64,000 nt of DNA from Clostridiaceae bacterium (GTDB lineage: Bacteria > Bacillota > Clostridia > Lachnospirales > Lachnospiraceae): the NCBI GenBank assembly GCA_910575795.1, contig CAJTGE010000013.1, forward strand, positions 1 to 64,000, given 5' to 3'. Within the stretch, counting starts at the first letter, position 1, and every line of letters begins with the position of its first letter. The notes under the pieces were generated by a model. That model did not search any database. It had not been told where the DNA came from and saw only the letters and a program-made list of their open reading frames with translations. The position numbers and the translations under genes are program-made. Positions 8,187 to 16,868 of the stretch are shown here, one piece after another.

Positions 8187-9488
8187 ATGTCAAAATCAGA
8201 ACAACTGGGACAGATATATGAAAATCTTGGGATCAGCCGCGAGACGCTGGCCTTTGGAGAGGAGATAGAGCGCTCGTTAAAGGAGCGCTTTGAGGCGATC
8301 GACGGGACAGCGGAGTATAACCAGCTCAAGGTCATTGCCGCTATGCAGAAAAACCGGATCAGCGACATCCATTTTGCAGGAACCACAGGCTACGGCTACA
8401 ATGATCTCGGCCGCGGCGCGCTGGAACGCGTCTATGCGGACGTATTCCACACAGAGGACGCGCTGGTGCGCCCGCAGATTGTGTGCGGGACGCACGCGCT
8501 CTACACAGCCCTGGCCGGAAACCTGCGGCCGGGGGACGAGCTTCTTTCCCCTGTGGGAAAGCCGTACGACACGCTGGAGGAGGTAATCGGCATCCGGGAG
8601 TCAAACGGTTCCCTGAAGGAATACGGCATCACGTACCGCCAGGCGGATCTTCTGGAGGACGGGGGCTTTGACTATGAGGGGATCCGGCGCGCAATCAATC
8701 CCCGTACAAAGCTGGCGACGATCCAGCGCTCGAAAGGCTACGCCTCCCGCCCGACCCTGTCCGTGGAGCGGATCGGCGGGCTCATATCCTTCATCAAGTC
8801 CATCAAGCCGGATGTGATCTGTATGGTAGACAACTGCTACGGAGAATTTGTGGAAGCCATCGAGCCGGGCGATGTGGGGGCGGATATGACCGTGGGCTCC
8901 CTGATCAAGAATCCCGGCGGCGGCCTGGCCCCGATCGGCGGCTATATCGCGGGGACAAAGGCATGTGTAGAAAACGCCGCGTTCCGCCTGGGCTCGCCCG
9001 GCTTAGGGCGCGAGGTAGGGGCCAGCCTTGGGGTCAACCAGTCCCTGTTCCAGGGCCTCTTTATGGCGCCCGCCGTCGTGGCCGGGGCTTTGAAGGGCGC
9101 GATTTTCGCCGCAAATGTATATGAACGCCTCGGATTTCCCGTGATGCCAAATGGACAGGAGAGCCGCCACGACATCATCCAGGCCGTCACGCTGAAAAGC
9201 CCGGAGGGCGTGGCCGCGTTCTGCCAGGGCATCCAGGCCGCCGCCCCGGTGGACAGCTTCGTCACGCCGGAGGCATGGGATATGCCGGGCTACGATTCGC
9301 CGGTGATCATGGCCGCCGGGGCCTTTGTGCAGGGCTCATCCATCGAGCTGTCAGCCGACGGCCCGATCAAAGAGCCCTACAACGTCTATTTCCAGGGCGG
9401 CCTGACGTGGCATCATGCAAAGCTGGGGATTCTGATGTCGCTGCAGAAGATGGTTGATGCAGGGCTGGCGAAGATTGTGCGGAGATAA
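8187..9488 (+). CDS. Methionine gamma-lyase-like PLP enzyme (aluminium-resistance family)
   Basis: 433 aa, full length for the family that includes B. subtilis YnbB. The fold is Cys/Met-metabolism type I PLP enzyme. The Schiff-base lysine is in GSLIKNPGGGLAPIGGYIAG (about residue 240) and a PLP-contacting Asp is in VICMVDNCYGEFVE. These proteins are often annotated as aluminium resistance or methionine gamma-lyase; the natural reaction is not settled and probably involves C-S bond cleavage. ATG 8187 follows a GGAGATAAAGG ribosome site. The gene opens a run of co-directional genes into the cell-shape block. Confidence 0.88.
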   Translation: MSKSEQLGQIYENLGISRETLAFGEEIERSLKERFEAIDGTAEYNQLKVIAAMQKNRISDIHFAGTTGYGYNDLGRGALERVYADVFHTEDALVRPQIVCGTHALYTALAGNLRPGDELLSPVGKPYDTLEEVIGIRESNGSLKEYGITYRQADLLEDGGFDYEGIRRAINPRTKLATIQRSKGYASRPTLSVERIGGLISFIKSIKPDVICMVDNCYGEFVEAIEPGDVGADMTVGSLIKNPGGGLAPIGGYIAGTKACVENAAFRLGSPGLGREVGASLGVNQSLFQGLFMAPAVVAGALKGAIFAANVYERLGFPVMPNGQESRHDIIQAVTLKSPEGVAAFCQGIQAAAPVDSFVTPEAWDMPGYDSPVIMAAGAFVQGSSIELSADGPIKEPYNVYFQGGLTWHHAKLGILMSLQKMVDAGLAKIVRR

Positions 9489-9542
9489 GGGCGAATTGTG
9501 AAAGCCCCGCCTGGAAACGGCGCGGAAAGAGAGGAACCGATC

Positions 9543-9797
9543 ATGGGCAGAGAAAAGAATTTCTGGATTTTGCTGCTGTTTTTACTGACAGGCATCGTGC
9601 TTGGCGGTTTCCTTGGCAGCCTTGCGTCCGGTATTCCGTGGCTGTCGTGGCTGAACTTCGGGGAGACGTTCGGGCTGACGGATCCGCTGAAGCTGGATTT
9701 CGGGATTCTGGTCATCACCTTTGGGCTGACGATCCGGATTACCATGGCCAGTATCATCGGGGTGCTGGTCGCGATCCTGGTATACCGCGTCTTTTAA
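9543..9797 (+). CDS. DUF4321 small membrane protein
   Basis: 84 aa. It has two predicted membrane helices: FWILLLFLLTGIVLGGFLGS near the N-terminus and ITMASIIGVLVAILVYRVF at the C-terminus. A short soluble loop (FGETFGLTDPLKLDFGI) joins them. This matches DUF4321, a small family found in Clostridia near radC and mre genes. ATG 9543 is preferred over an upstream start at 9498 because AGAGAGGA sits at the right distance before it. Function is unknown; the location suggests a link to envelope growth. Confidence 0.82.
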   Translation: MGREKNFWILLLFLLTGIVLGGFLGSLASGIPWLSWLNFGETFGLTDPLKLDFGILVITFGLTIRITMASIIGVLVAILVYRVF

Positions 9798-9927
9798 AGG
9801 CGCAGCGCATATGGCTATGGAATCGGTCAAAAACGATGATTTCCACAGATTTTCCTTCTCAAAACGTACTTGGAGAGGCGCGTTCAGAGCGGCGGGGCCC
9901 ACATCGGGCCGCCGGTGAGGAGGTCAG

Positions 9928-10620
9928 ATGGAACGACGTAAGATAAAGGAGCTGCCAAACGAGGACAGACCCTATGAGAAATGCGCCGCGCAGGGGCCGG
10001 AGGCTTTAACGGACGCGGAGCTTCTGGCAGTGATGCTGCGGACCGGGACCAGGGGGGAGAACTCTCTGGAGCTTGCAAAGCGGCTTCTGACGCAGTGCCA
10101 GCCGGAGGGCCTTTTGGGCCTGATGCATTTATCCCTGCCGGAGCTGATGGAGCTTCGCGGCATCGGACGGGTAAAGGGGATTGAGCTTTTGTGCGTGGGC
10201 GAGCTGTCGAGGCGCATCTGGAAGTCCGTGGCGCGGGACAATGTGCCGGCTTTTACGGATCCGGCGCGGATTGCGGGCTACTATATGGAGGACATGCGTC
10301 ATATGGAACAGGAGGAGCTGCGCCTGATGATGCTGAACACGAAGAACACGCTGATCCGCGATTCGCTGATCTTTCGGGGGACAGTGAACTTATCCGTGGC
10401 GTCTCCAAGGGAGATTTTTATTGAAGCGGTGCGGTATCATGCGGTCAGTGTGATCCTGATCCACAACCACCCGAGCGGCGATCCGTCCCCCAGCCGGGAG
10501 GATCAGAGGATGACGGCGCAGATGAAGGAGGCGGGGGCCCTTCTGGGAATCCGTCTTTTAGATCACATTATCATTGGGAATCAGACCTATTTCAGTTTTA
10601 AGGAACGGGGAATACTATAG
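9928..10620 (+). CDS. radC: RadC-family JAB-domain protein
   Basis: 230 aa. The N-terminal part has a helix-hairpin-helix-like region (LMELRGIGRVKGIELLCVGE, about 75-95). The C-terminal MPN/JAB domain has the metal-binding motif HNHPSGDPSPSREDQ (about 178-192). RadC was named for DNA repair, but its biochemical role is unproven. GAGGAGGT precedes ATG 9928. It is directly followed by mreC, an arrangement common in Firmicutes, with one base between the stop and the next ATG. mreB, usual between them, is not here. Confidence 0.93.
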   Translation: MERRKIKELPNEDRPYEKCAAQGPEALTDAELLAVMLRTGTRGENSLELAKRLLTQCQPEGLLGLMHLSLPELMELRGIGRVKGIELLCVGELSRRIWKSVARDNVPAFTDPARIAGYYMEDMRHMEQEELRLMMLNTKNTLIRDSLIFRGTVNLSVASPREIFIEAVRYHAVSVILIHNHPSGDPSPSREDQRMTAQMKEAGALLGIRLLDHIIIGNQTYFSFKERGIL

Positions 10621-10621
10621 A

Positions 10622-11470
10622 ATGAAAAACAGCAAATATATCCTGGCAGGGCTGTCCGTTTTTTGCATCCTGCTGATTGGGGTTACGTCGTTTAGCAGCA
10701 GCTTTCTCGCGCCGCTGCGCGTCGGGGTCGGCTATGCGCTCGTCCCGCTCCAGTCAGGGGTCAATGCGGTCGGGGCCAGTATTTACAATTACATCCGGGA
10801 TTTTTCATCCCTTAAGGCGGCGCAGGAGGAAAACGAGGTCCTCACGGCGCGTGTCAGCCAGCTCACGGAGGAGAACACGCGCCTGCAGGCCGAGGTGTAT
10901 GAGCTTGCAAGGCTTCGGGAGCTGTTCGGGCTGGATCAGGAATACATGCAGTATGAGAAGGTGGCGGCCCGCATCATTGCCAGGGATTCGGGCAACTGGT
11001 TCCAGGTGTTCCGCATCAACAAGGGCTCGGCGGACGGCATCATGGTTGACATGAACGTCATGGCCGACGGCGGCCTGGTGGGCATCGTCATCGACGTGGG
11101 GGCCAATTACGCCACGGTCCGCACGATTATCGACGATGACAGCAATGTCAGCGGCATGTCGCTGCGCTCCGGGGACACGTGCAATGTGTCCGGGGATCTG
11201 ACGCTGTATGAGCAGGGCCGCATCGGGCTTGACCACATAAAAAAGGACGCGGATATCCAGGACGGCGACAAGATCGTCACCTCCAACATCAGCGATGTGT
11301 TCCTGCCCGGCATTCTGATCGGCTACGCCTCAGAGCTGTCCACGGACGCGAATAATGTCACTAAATCAGGCTATATCATCCCGGCGGCGAGGTTTGACAA
11401 CCTCCAGGAGGTGCTGGTGATTACACAGCTTAAAAACAGGAGAGACGGGCATGCGGAAAATTCTGATTAA
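10622..11470 (+). CDS. mreC: Rod-shape-determining protein MreC
   Basis: 282 aa. A single N-terminal membrane helix (YILAGLSVFCILLIGVTSFS) is followed by a coiled coil (AAQEENEVLTARVSQLTEEN, about 68-100) and the beta-barrel extracytoplasmic domain. MreC links the elongation cell-wall enzymes to the cytoskeleton. ATG 10622 was chosen because it follows radC by one base; an upstream in-frame ATG at 10574 lies inside radC and would add a charged stretch before the membrane helix. The 3' end overlaps mreD by 20 bp. Confidence 0.94.
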   Translation: MKNSKYILAGLSVFCILLIGVTSFSSSFLAPLRVGVGYALVPLQSGVNAVGASIYNYIRDFSSLKAAQEENEVLTARVSQLTEENTRLQAEVYELARLRELFGLDQEYMQYEKVAARIIARDSGNWFQVFRINKGSADGIMVDMNVMADGGLVGIVIDVGANYATVRTIIDDDSNVSGMSLRSGDTCNVSGDLTLYEQGRIGLDHIKKDADIQDGDKIVTSNISDVFLPGILIGYASELSTDANNVTKSGYIIPAARFDNLQEVLVITQLKNRRDGHAENSD

Positions 11471-11969
11471 CATTGGCCTGATGGTTCTGGCCTTTACCAT
11501 CCAGATCTGCGTATTCCCGCAGATTGCCTTCCTTTCCGCAGCGCCGAACCTGCTTCTCACCCTGACGTTCATCTGCGCGTTTATTGAGGGAAAGGAGCTG
11601 GGGATGCTGTACGGCTTCATCGCCGGACTTCTCATGGATCTCTTTTACAGCGGGCCCTTTGGCTTTTACACCCTGTTTTTCGTAAACATGGGGTATGTAA
11701 ACGGGATCTGCACGAAATATTATTATGAGGATTATATTACGCTGCCGCTGGTTTTAAGTATTGTAAATGATCTGGCTTATAACCTGTATATCTACATTTT
11801 CCGTTTCCTGATCCGGAACCGGCTGAATTTCGGGCATTATTTCCTGAAGATCATCCTTCCGGAGATGATTTTCACAACGGTGACGACGCTGGTGTGTTAT
11901 TCATTCCTTTTATTTATTCACCGCAAGCTCAGGGAATGGGAGCAAAGGAGAGACTCGAATCTTGTTTGA
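11451..11969 (+). CDS. mreD: Rod-shape-determining protein MreD
   Basis: 172 aa, strongly hydrophobic, with five to six predicted membrane helices (for example LINIGLMVLAFTIQICVFPQ and LLLTLTFICAFIEG). This is the typical size and profile of MreD, a membrane partner of MreC and PBP2 in lateral wall growth. It overlaps the end of mreC and the start of the PBP2 gene, indicating translational coupling. Confidence 0.93.
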   Translation: MRKILINIGLMVLAFTIQICVFPQIAFLSAAPNLLLTLTFICAFIEGKELGMLYGFIAGLLMDLFYSGPFGFYTLFFVNMGYVNGICTKYYYEDYITLPLVLSIVNDLAYNLYIYIFRFLIRNRLNFGHYFLKIILPEMIFTTVTTLVCYSFLLFIHRKLREWEQRRDSNLV

Positions 11970-14826
11970 AGACCTGAAAGAATATATAAAAGAGCTGTTT
12001 CATAAGATCATAACATCACGGCTGTTTGTCCTTGGCGTGCTGTTTTTTGCTATGTCCTGCACGCTGGTGGCGCGGCTGTTCCGCTTACAAATTATGGAGG
12101 GGGAGACGTATCAGGACGCGTACATCGCGCTGGCCGAGAAGGTGATTAAGACGGCCAGCACCCGGGGGAATATCTACGACCGCAACGGGAATGTCCTGGC
12201 GTACAATGAGCTGGCCTACACGGTCGCCATCCAGGATATCGGCGCGCTTCGCAGGGACTCGGACTGGAATACCATGCTGTATGAGCTGGTCTCGATTTTG
12301 GACCGGCACGGGGAGACGGTGCAGGGCAGCCTGGAGCTGTCGATCGACCGCGACGGAGAGATTCGATTTACAGCCAAAACACAGGCGGCGAAGAAGCGCT
12401 TTCTGCGGGATTACTACGGCTTAAAGAGCGTGGACGAGCTGGACGGCGAGGATGGGAAGTACCCCTCGGACGTCACGGCCCGGGAGCTGTTTGAGGAGCT
12501 GAAGGAGACATACAGCCTGGGGGAGACAAAAAACCGGGCCGGGGAGACGGCGGACGTGCCGGATCCGCTGGCGCTGGCCATGGTGAATATCCGCTACACG
12601 ATGCGTTTCACCGCTTTCCAGAAGTACGAGACGACGGTCATTGCCTCCAATATCAGCGACGAGACGGTGGCGGATATCCTGGAGCACGCGGCGGCGCTTC
12701 CGGGCGTGGATATTGAGGAGACGACGATCCGCGTCTACAATGACAGCCTGTACTTTGCCCCGATCCTTGGCTATACGGGCAAGGTAACGGCCGAGCGGCT
12801 GGAGGAATTGAAGAAAATCAATGATGATTACGAGCTCAATGACATCGTGGGGCGGACCGGGATCGAGTCCTCCATGGAGCTGAATTTAAAGGGCAAAAAG
12901 GGCTCCCAGACCGCGTATGTGGACAATGTGGGGCGTATCTTAAGCATTGAAAACGAGGTGCCGCCCGAGGCCGGCAATGACATCTGGCTGACCCTGGATC
13001 TGAACCTGCAGAAGGGCATTTATCATATCCTGGAGCGGCAGCTCGCGGGCGTGCTGGTCAATACCATTGTCAACATGGAGGCGGATCAGATCACTTACCG
13101 CGATTCTTCCACGATCCGGATTCCTGTAAAGGACGCCTATTTTCAGCTCATCAACAATAACGTGCTGTCGCTTGAGTCCTTTGCCTCGGATGAGGCTTCG
13201 GATGTGGAGCGCCGGATCAACCAGAAGTATGCGGACGCGCGGGTGCGCATTGAAAATGAGATCCGCGGCGAGCTTTTATCAGAGCACGCGCTGCCCATGG
13301 AGAGCCTGTCTGAGGAGATGCGCTCGTACATGCAGTATATTTACGCCTGCCTGTCCGGAGACGAGGCGGGGGTCGTCCTGCGCGACGCCATTGATACGGG
13401 AAGCGCGGAGTACGCGGCCTGGCGCGAGGGGCAGATGAGCCTGCATGACTATTTATATTATGGGATTGCCAGCAACTGGATCGATACCACAAAGCTGAAT
13501 ATCGAGAGCCGCTATTCCAACGCGGACGATGTGTTTACAGCCCTAGTGGATTTCTGCTTTGACCTCCTCCGGGAAGATACGGAGTTTACCAAGCGGATTT
13601 ACAGGTATCTAATCAACAATAATACCGTGACGGGGCAGGAGCTCTGCCTGGCTCTGTATGCGCAGAACGTGCTGGCCTATGATGAGGCCGAGGTGCGGGC
13701 CCTTGAGGCGGGGGATGAGAATACGGCGTATGGTTTCCTGATAGGAAAGATACGCAATATTGAGCTCACGCCGGCCCAGCTCGCCCTGGATCCGTGTACG
13801 GCGAGCTGCGTGGTGACCGATGTGCGCAACGGGGAGGCGCTGGCGCTTGTGACCTACCCGAGCTATGACAATAACCGGATCTCGGACAGCGAATATTTTG
13901 CCAGGCTGAACGCGGATCAGTCGCTGCCGCTTCGGAATAACGCGACGCAGACCTTAAAAGCGCCCGGATCGACATTTAAACCGATTACAGCCATTGCAAG
14001 TCTTGAGGAGGGCGTGATAAGCCTTGAGGAGCCGATCACCTGCACGGGTATTTACGAAGAGGTCAGCAATCCCATCCGCTGCTGGAAGTACCCGGGCTTT
14101 CACGGGCCGCTGAATGTGGTCGGAGGGCTGGAAAATTCCTGCAACTATTTCTTCTCCGAGGCGGCCCACCGGCTCTCCCTGGAGGCGGACGGGACATACA
14201 GCACGGAAAAGGGCCTGGCGCAGCTTCGCAAATATGCGACCCTGTTCGGCCTTGGCGAGACTTCGGGCATCGAGATCTCGGAGTCCGCGCCGGAGATCAG
14301 CAATACGGATCCCGAGCGCTCCTCCATGGGACAGGGCACGCACCAGTTTGCCAATGTGCAGCTCGCGCGCTATGTGACGGCTCTGGCAAACCGCGGGACG
14401 GTGTTTGATTTGAGCCTGATCGACAAGGAGACCGATTCACAGGGGAACCTGGTGGAGGACTATAAGCCAAAGATCCACGAGAGCCTTTCGATCAGCCAGG
14501 ATACTTGGGACGCCGTGCATCAGGGGATGCGCCAGGTTATCACAAACAGCAGTATTTTTTCAAATCTGGACATCCACATTGCTGGAAAGACAGGGACGGC
14601 GCAGGAGTCGGAGAAGAGGGGCAACCATGCGTTCTTTATCTCCTTTGCGCCGTATGAGAACCCGGAGATCGTGGTCACGGTCAATATTCCGAACGGATAT
14701 ACCTCCGCAAATGCGGCCCGGGTGGCAAGGCATGTGTACCGCTATTATTACGGGTACACGACGCTGGACGATATTATGGCCTCCGGAGCGCTCGATTCGT
14801 CCAATGAGCGGATGAACGGAGACTAA
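11962..14826 (+). CDS. mrdA: Penicillin-binding protein 2, elongation transpeptidase
   Basis: 954 aa, longer than the 600-700 aa usual for PBP2. The order is an N-terminal membrane helix (LFVLGVLFFAMSCTLVARLF), a dimerisation domain (STRGNIYDRNGNVLAYNE) and a C-terminal transpeptidase. The active-site motifs are STFK (serine at 670), SCN (726-728) and KTG (876-878). An extra segment of roughly 230 residues (about 365-600), acidic and helical, sits between the conserved LDLNLQ and GEALALVTYPSYD parts. The start is TTG 11962, with AAAGGAGAG nine bases before it and overlapping the end of mreD. It cross-links peptidoglycan with RodA, encoded at 16869. Confidence 0.94.
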   Translation: MFEDLKEYIKELFHKIITSRLFVLGVLFFAMSCTLVARLFRLQIMEGETYQDAYIALAEKVIKTASTRGNIYDRNGNVLAYNELAYTVAIQDIGALRRDSDWNTMLYELVSILDRHGETVQGSLELSIDRDGEIRFTAKTQAAKKRFLRDYYGLKSVDELDGEDGKYPSDVTARELFEELKETYSLGETKNRAGETADVPDPLALAMVNIRYTMRFTAFQKYETTVIASNISDETVADILEHAAALPGVDIEETTIRVYNDSLYFAPILGYTGKVTAERLEELKKINDDYELNDIVGRTGIESSMELNLKGKKGSQTAYVDNVGRILSIENEVPPEAGNDIWLTLDLNLQKGIYHILERQLAGVLVNTIVNMEADQITYRDSSTIRIPVKDAYFQLINNNVLSLESFASDEASDVERRINQKYADARVRIENEIRGELLSEHALPMESLSEEMRSYMQYIYACLSGDEAGVVLRDAIDTGSAEYAAWREGQMSLHDYLYYGIASNWIDTTKLNIESRYSNADDVFTALVDFCFDLLREDTEFTKRIYRYLINNNTVTGQELCLALYAQNVLAYDEAEVRALEAGDENTAYGFLIGKIRNIELTPAQLALDPCTASCVVTDVRNGEALALVTYPSYDNNRISDSEYFARLNADQSLPLRNNATQTLKAPGSTFKPITAIASLEEGVISLEEPITCTGIYEEVSNPIRCWKYPGFHGPLNVVGGLENSCNYFFSEAAHRLSLEADGTYSTEKGLAQLRKYATLFGLGETSGIEISESAPEISNTDPERSSMGQGTHQFANVQLARYVTALANRGTVFDLSLIDKETDSQGNLVEDYKPKIHESLSISQDTWDAVHQGMRQVITNSSIFSNLDIHIAGKTGTAQESEKRGNHAFFISFAPYENPEIVVTVNIPNGYTSANAARVARHVYRYYYGYTTLDDIMASGALDSSNERMNGD

Positions 14827-14840
14827 AAGGGGATGATTTC

Positions 14841-15506
14841 ATGCGCAGTTCAGTTGTGATCAAGGGCAGCAAGGCAGGGATGACGGTGATTTTGAGCCCG
14901 GAGCTGCCGTTTGAGGAATTGATTGAAGATATAGGAAAAAAATTCAGGGAGAGCGCCCGCTTCTGGGGCTCGGCCCAGATGACGCTGACACTGGAGGGGA
15001 GGGAGCTGACCCCGGTGGAGGAGCTTAAGGTGGTGGACGCTATTACGGCAAACTCGCAGCTTGAGATCCTCTGCCTCCTGGACACGGACGCGAACCGGAT
15101 CGCCCGCTGCGAAAAGGCGCTGACCGAACGCCTGATGGAGCTTTCAGGCCGGACCGGACAGTTTTACAGGGGCAGCTTAAACCGCGGCGACGTGATCGAG
15201 TCCGAGGCGAGCATCGTGGTGATCGGGGACGTCCACCACGGCGCGCGCGTGACGGCAAAGGGCAATATCATTGTCCTCGGGCTTTTGGGGGGCACGGTCC
15301 ACGCCGGGGCGGCGGGAAACCGGGACGCCGTGGTGGCGGCCTTTGGGATGTCTCCCTTACAGCTTACGATCGCCTCCTGCACCCTCGGGGGAGGAGATAA
15401 GGGAAAGCGTCTGGGGCGCGGGGCCATGATCGCCTCCGTCTCAGAAAACGGGATCCGCGTGGAGACCATTAAAAAAAGTTTTTTTAATTACTTTAATTTT
15501 ATATAA
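14841..15506 (+). CDS. minC: Septum site-determining protein MinC
   Basis: 221 aa. The N-terminal domain (VVIKGSKAGMTVILSPELPF) is followed by the C-terminal right-handed beta-helix. The latter has the repeating Gly pattern typical of MinC (RGSLNRGDVIESEASIVVIG, then DVHHGARVTAKGNIIVLG). MinC inhibits FtsZ assembly at the poles and is recruited by MinD. It lies 14 bp after the PBP2 gene and 273 bp before minD. That spacer contains a dispersed repeat, so minD may have an additional promoter. Confidence 0.93.
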   Translation: MRSSVVIKGSKAGMTVILSPELPFEELIEDIGKKFRESARFWGSAQMTLTLEGRELTPVEELKVVDAITANSQLEILCLLDTDANRIARCEKALTERLMELSGRTGQFYRGSLNRGDVIESEASIVVIGDVHHGARVTAKGNIIVLGLLGGTVHAGAAGNRDAVVAAFGMSPLQLTIASCTLGGGDKGKRLGRGAMIASVSENGIRVETIKKSFFNYFNFI

Positions 15507-15610
15507 ATTTTATATAAATTACATTTAATACTGGAATTATTTCCGGTTTTAGAGTAGAATAATAGGGTAGACTTATGTTGTGGGCCGGCCGGCGGTTATG
15601 CCAGGCAGTC

Positions 15611-15690
15611 AACAACCCCGCTGCAAGCAACGGGGCGTCAAACTTCCAGCGCTGCAGAGCAGCGGGGTATTTGACCCTCGCGGCAGTCGC
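15611..15690 (+). repeat. Dispersed repeat, copy 2, in the minC-minD gap
   Basis: ACCCCGCTGCAAGCAACGGG and the following GCGTCAAACTTCCAGCGCTG match the reverse complement of 3068-3130. Local hairpins are possible: CCCCG-N-CGGGG at 15616-15635 and another using CGCTGCAGAGCAGCGGGG. The rest of the 15507-15779 gap, including the GCATGCAAGCATGC palindrome near 15700, carries no gene. Confidence 0.7.
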
Positions 15691-15779
15691 CAAATGTGCA
15701 TGCAAGCATGCCCACTTGGCTCGTTGCTCGCGGGAATAAAGGCCGGAACGCGGCAAACTGAATACAGGAGGATGTTCAT

Positions 15780-16571
15780 ATGAGTGAAGTCATTGTTGTT
15801 ACTTCCGGAAAAGGAGGCGTCGGCAAGACAACCACTTCTGCGAATGTCGGAACGGGCCTTGCCATGCTGGGAAAGCGTGTGGTTCTGATTGATACGGATA
15901 TCGGGCTGCGCAATCTCGATGTGGTGATGGGCCTGGAGAACCGGATTGTCTACAATCTGGTGGACGTCATAGAAGGGAACTGTCGTATGAAGCAGGCGCT
16001 CATTAGAGACAAAAGATATCCTGACCTGTTTTTACTGCCCTCTGCCCAGACGCGGGACAAGTCGTCCGTGAGCCCTGGACAGATGATCAAACTGGTAGAC
16101 TACTTAAGAGAAGATTTTGATTACATACTGTTAGACTGCCCGGCCGGCATCGAGCAGGGATTCCGCAACGCGATTGCGGGGGCGGACCGGGCAATTATCG
16201 TTACAACGCCGGAGGTTTCGGCCATCCGGGACGCAGACCGCATCATCGGCCTTCTGGAAGCGGAGGACGTAAGGACAAAGGAGCTTATCATCAACCGGAT
16301 CCGCATGGATATGGTGCGGCGCGGGGACATGATGTCCGTAGATGACGTGATGGATATTCTGTCCGTCCCGATCCTTGGAACCGTCCCGGATGACGAGGAC
16401 ATCGTCATTTCCACCAACCAGGGAGAACCTCTGGTGGGGATGAACGGCTGCGCCGGGGAGGCGTACTTAAACATCTGCAAGCGGATACTGGGCGAATCAG
16501 TGCCGTTTATGAACCTGGATAACAGCCGGAACATTTGGTCGAAAATCACATGCCTCCTGAAGCGGGCGTAA
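15780..16571 (+). CDS. minD: Septum site-determining ATPase MinD
   Basis: 263 aa. The deviant Walker A motif SGKGGVGKTT is at residues 10-19. LLDCPAGIEQGF is the Walker B/switch region. The C-terminal amphipathic helix NIWSKITCLLKRA is the membrane-targeting sequence. MinD binds the membrane with ATP, recruits MinC and is displaced by MinE. AGGAGGA precedes ATG 15780. It is cotranscribed with minE 12 bp downstream. Confidence 0.96.
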   Translation: MSEVIVVTSGKGGVGKTTTSANVGTGLAMLGKRVVLIDTDIGLRNLDVVMGLENRIVYNLVDVIEGNCRMKQALIRDKRYPDLFLLPSAQTRDKSSVSPGQMIKLVDYLREDFDYILLDCPAGIEQGFRNAIAGADRAIIVTTPEVSAIRDADRIIGLLEAEDVRTKELIINRIRMDMVRRGDMMSVDDVMDILSVPILGTVPDDEDIVISTNQGEPLVGMNGCAGEAYLNICKRILGESVPFMNLDNSRNIWSKITCLLKRA

Positions 16572-16583
16572 GGAGGCGGCCCT

Positions 16584-16853
16584 ATGATTCATATTGCAGA
16601 GATATTCACCAGGAAAAATTCCGGCGAGATCGCCCGCCAGAGGCTGAAATTTTTGCTGGTTTCGGACCGGGCGGGCTGCTCGCCGGAGCTTCTGGAGATG
16701 ATCCGGAACGATTTTCTCCACACGCTGTCCCGCTATGTGGAGATCGACGCGGGCGATCTGACGGTATGCGTCCTGCGAAACGCATCCGACGGCTATAAGG
16801 GAAAGCTGCCCGCGCTCTATGCCAGTATACCGATTCGTGATTTACGGAAGTAA
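16584..16853 (+). CDS. minE: Cell division topological specificity factor MinE
   Basis: 89 aa. The N-terminal part, including the contact helix EIARQRLKFLLVSDR, stimulates MinD ATPase. The C-terminal topological-specificity domain (LSRYVEIDAGDLTVCVLRNA) follows. Presence of MinE means that this organism can use an oscillating or MinE-regulated Min system instead of DivIVA/MinJ alone. TAAGGAGG lies at the end of minD and serves as its ribosome site. Confidence 0.93.
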   Translation: MIHIAEIFTRKNSGEIARQRLKFLLVSDRAGCSPELLEMIRNDFLHTLSRYVEIDAGDLTVCVLRNASDGYKGKLPALYASIPIRDLRK

Positions 16854-16868
16854 GGGGCTGTTTACAGA

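Noticed and set aside
10574-10621. Upstream start for mreC
   Set aside because: It lies inside radC and would put 16 extra residues before the membrane helix without a ribosome site.
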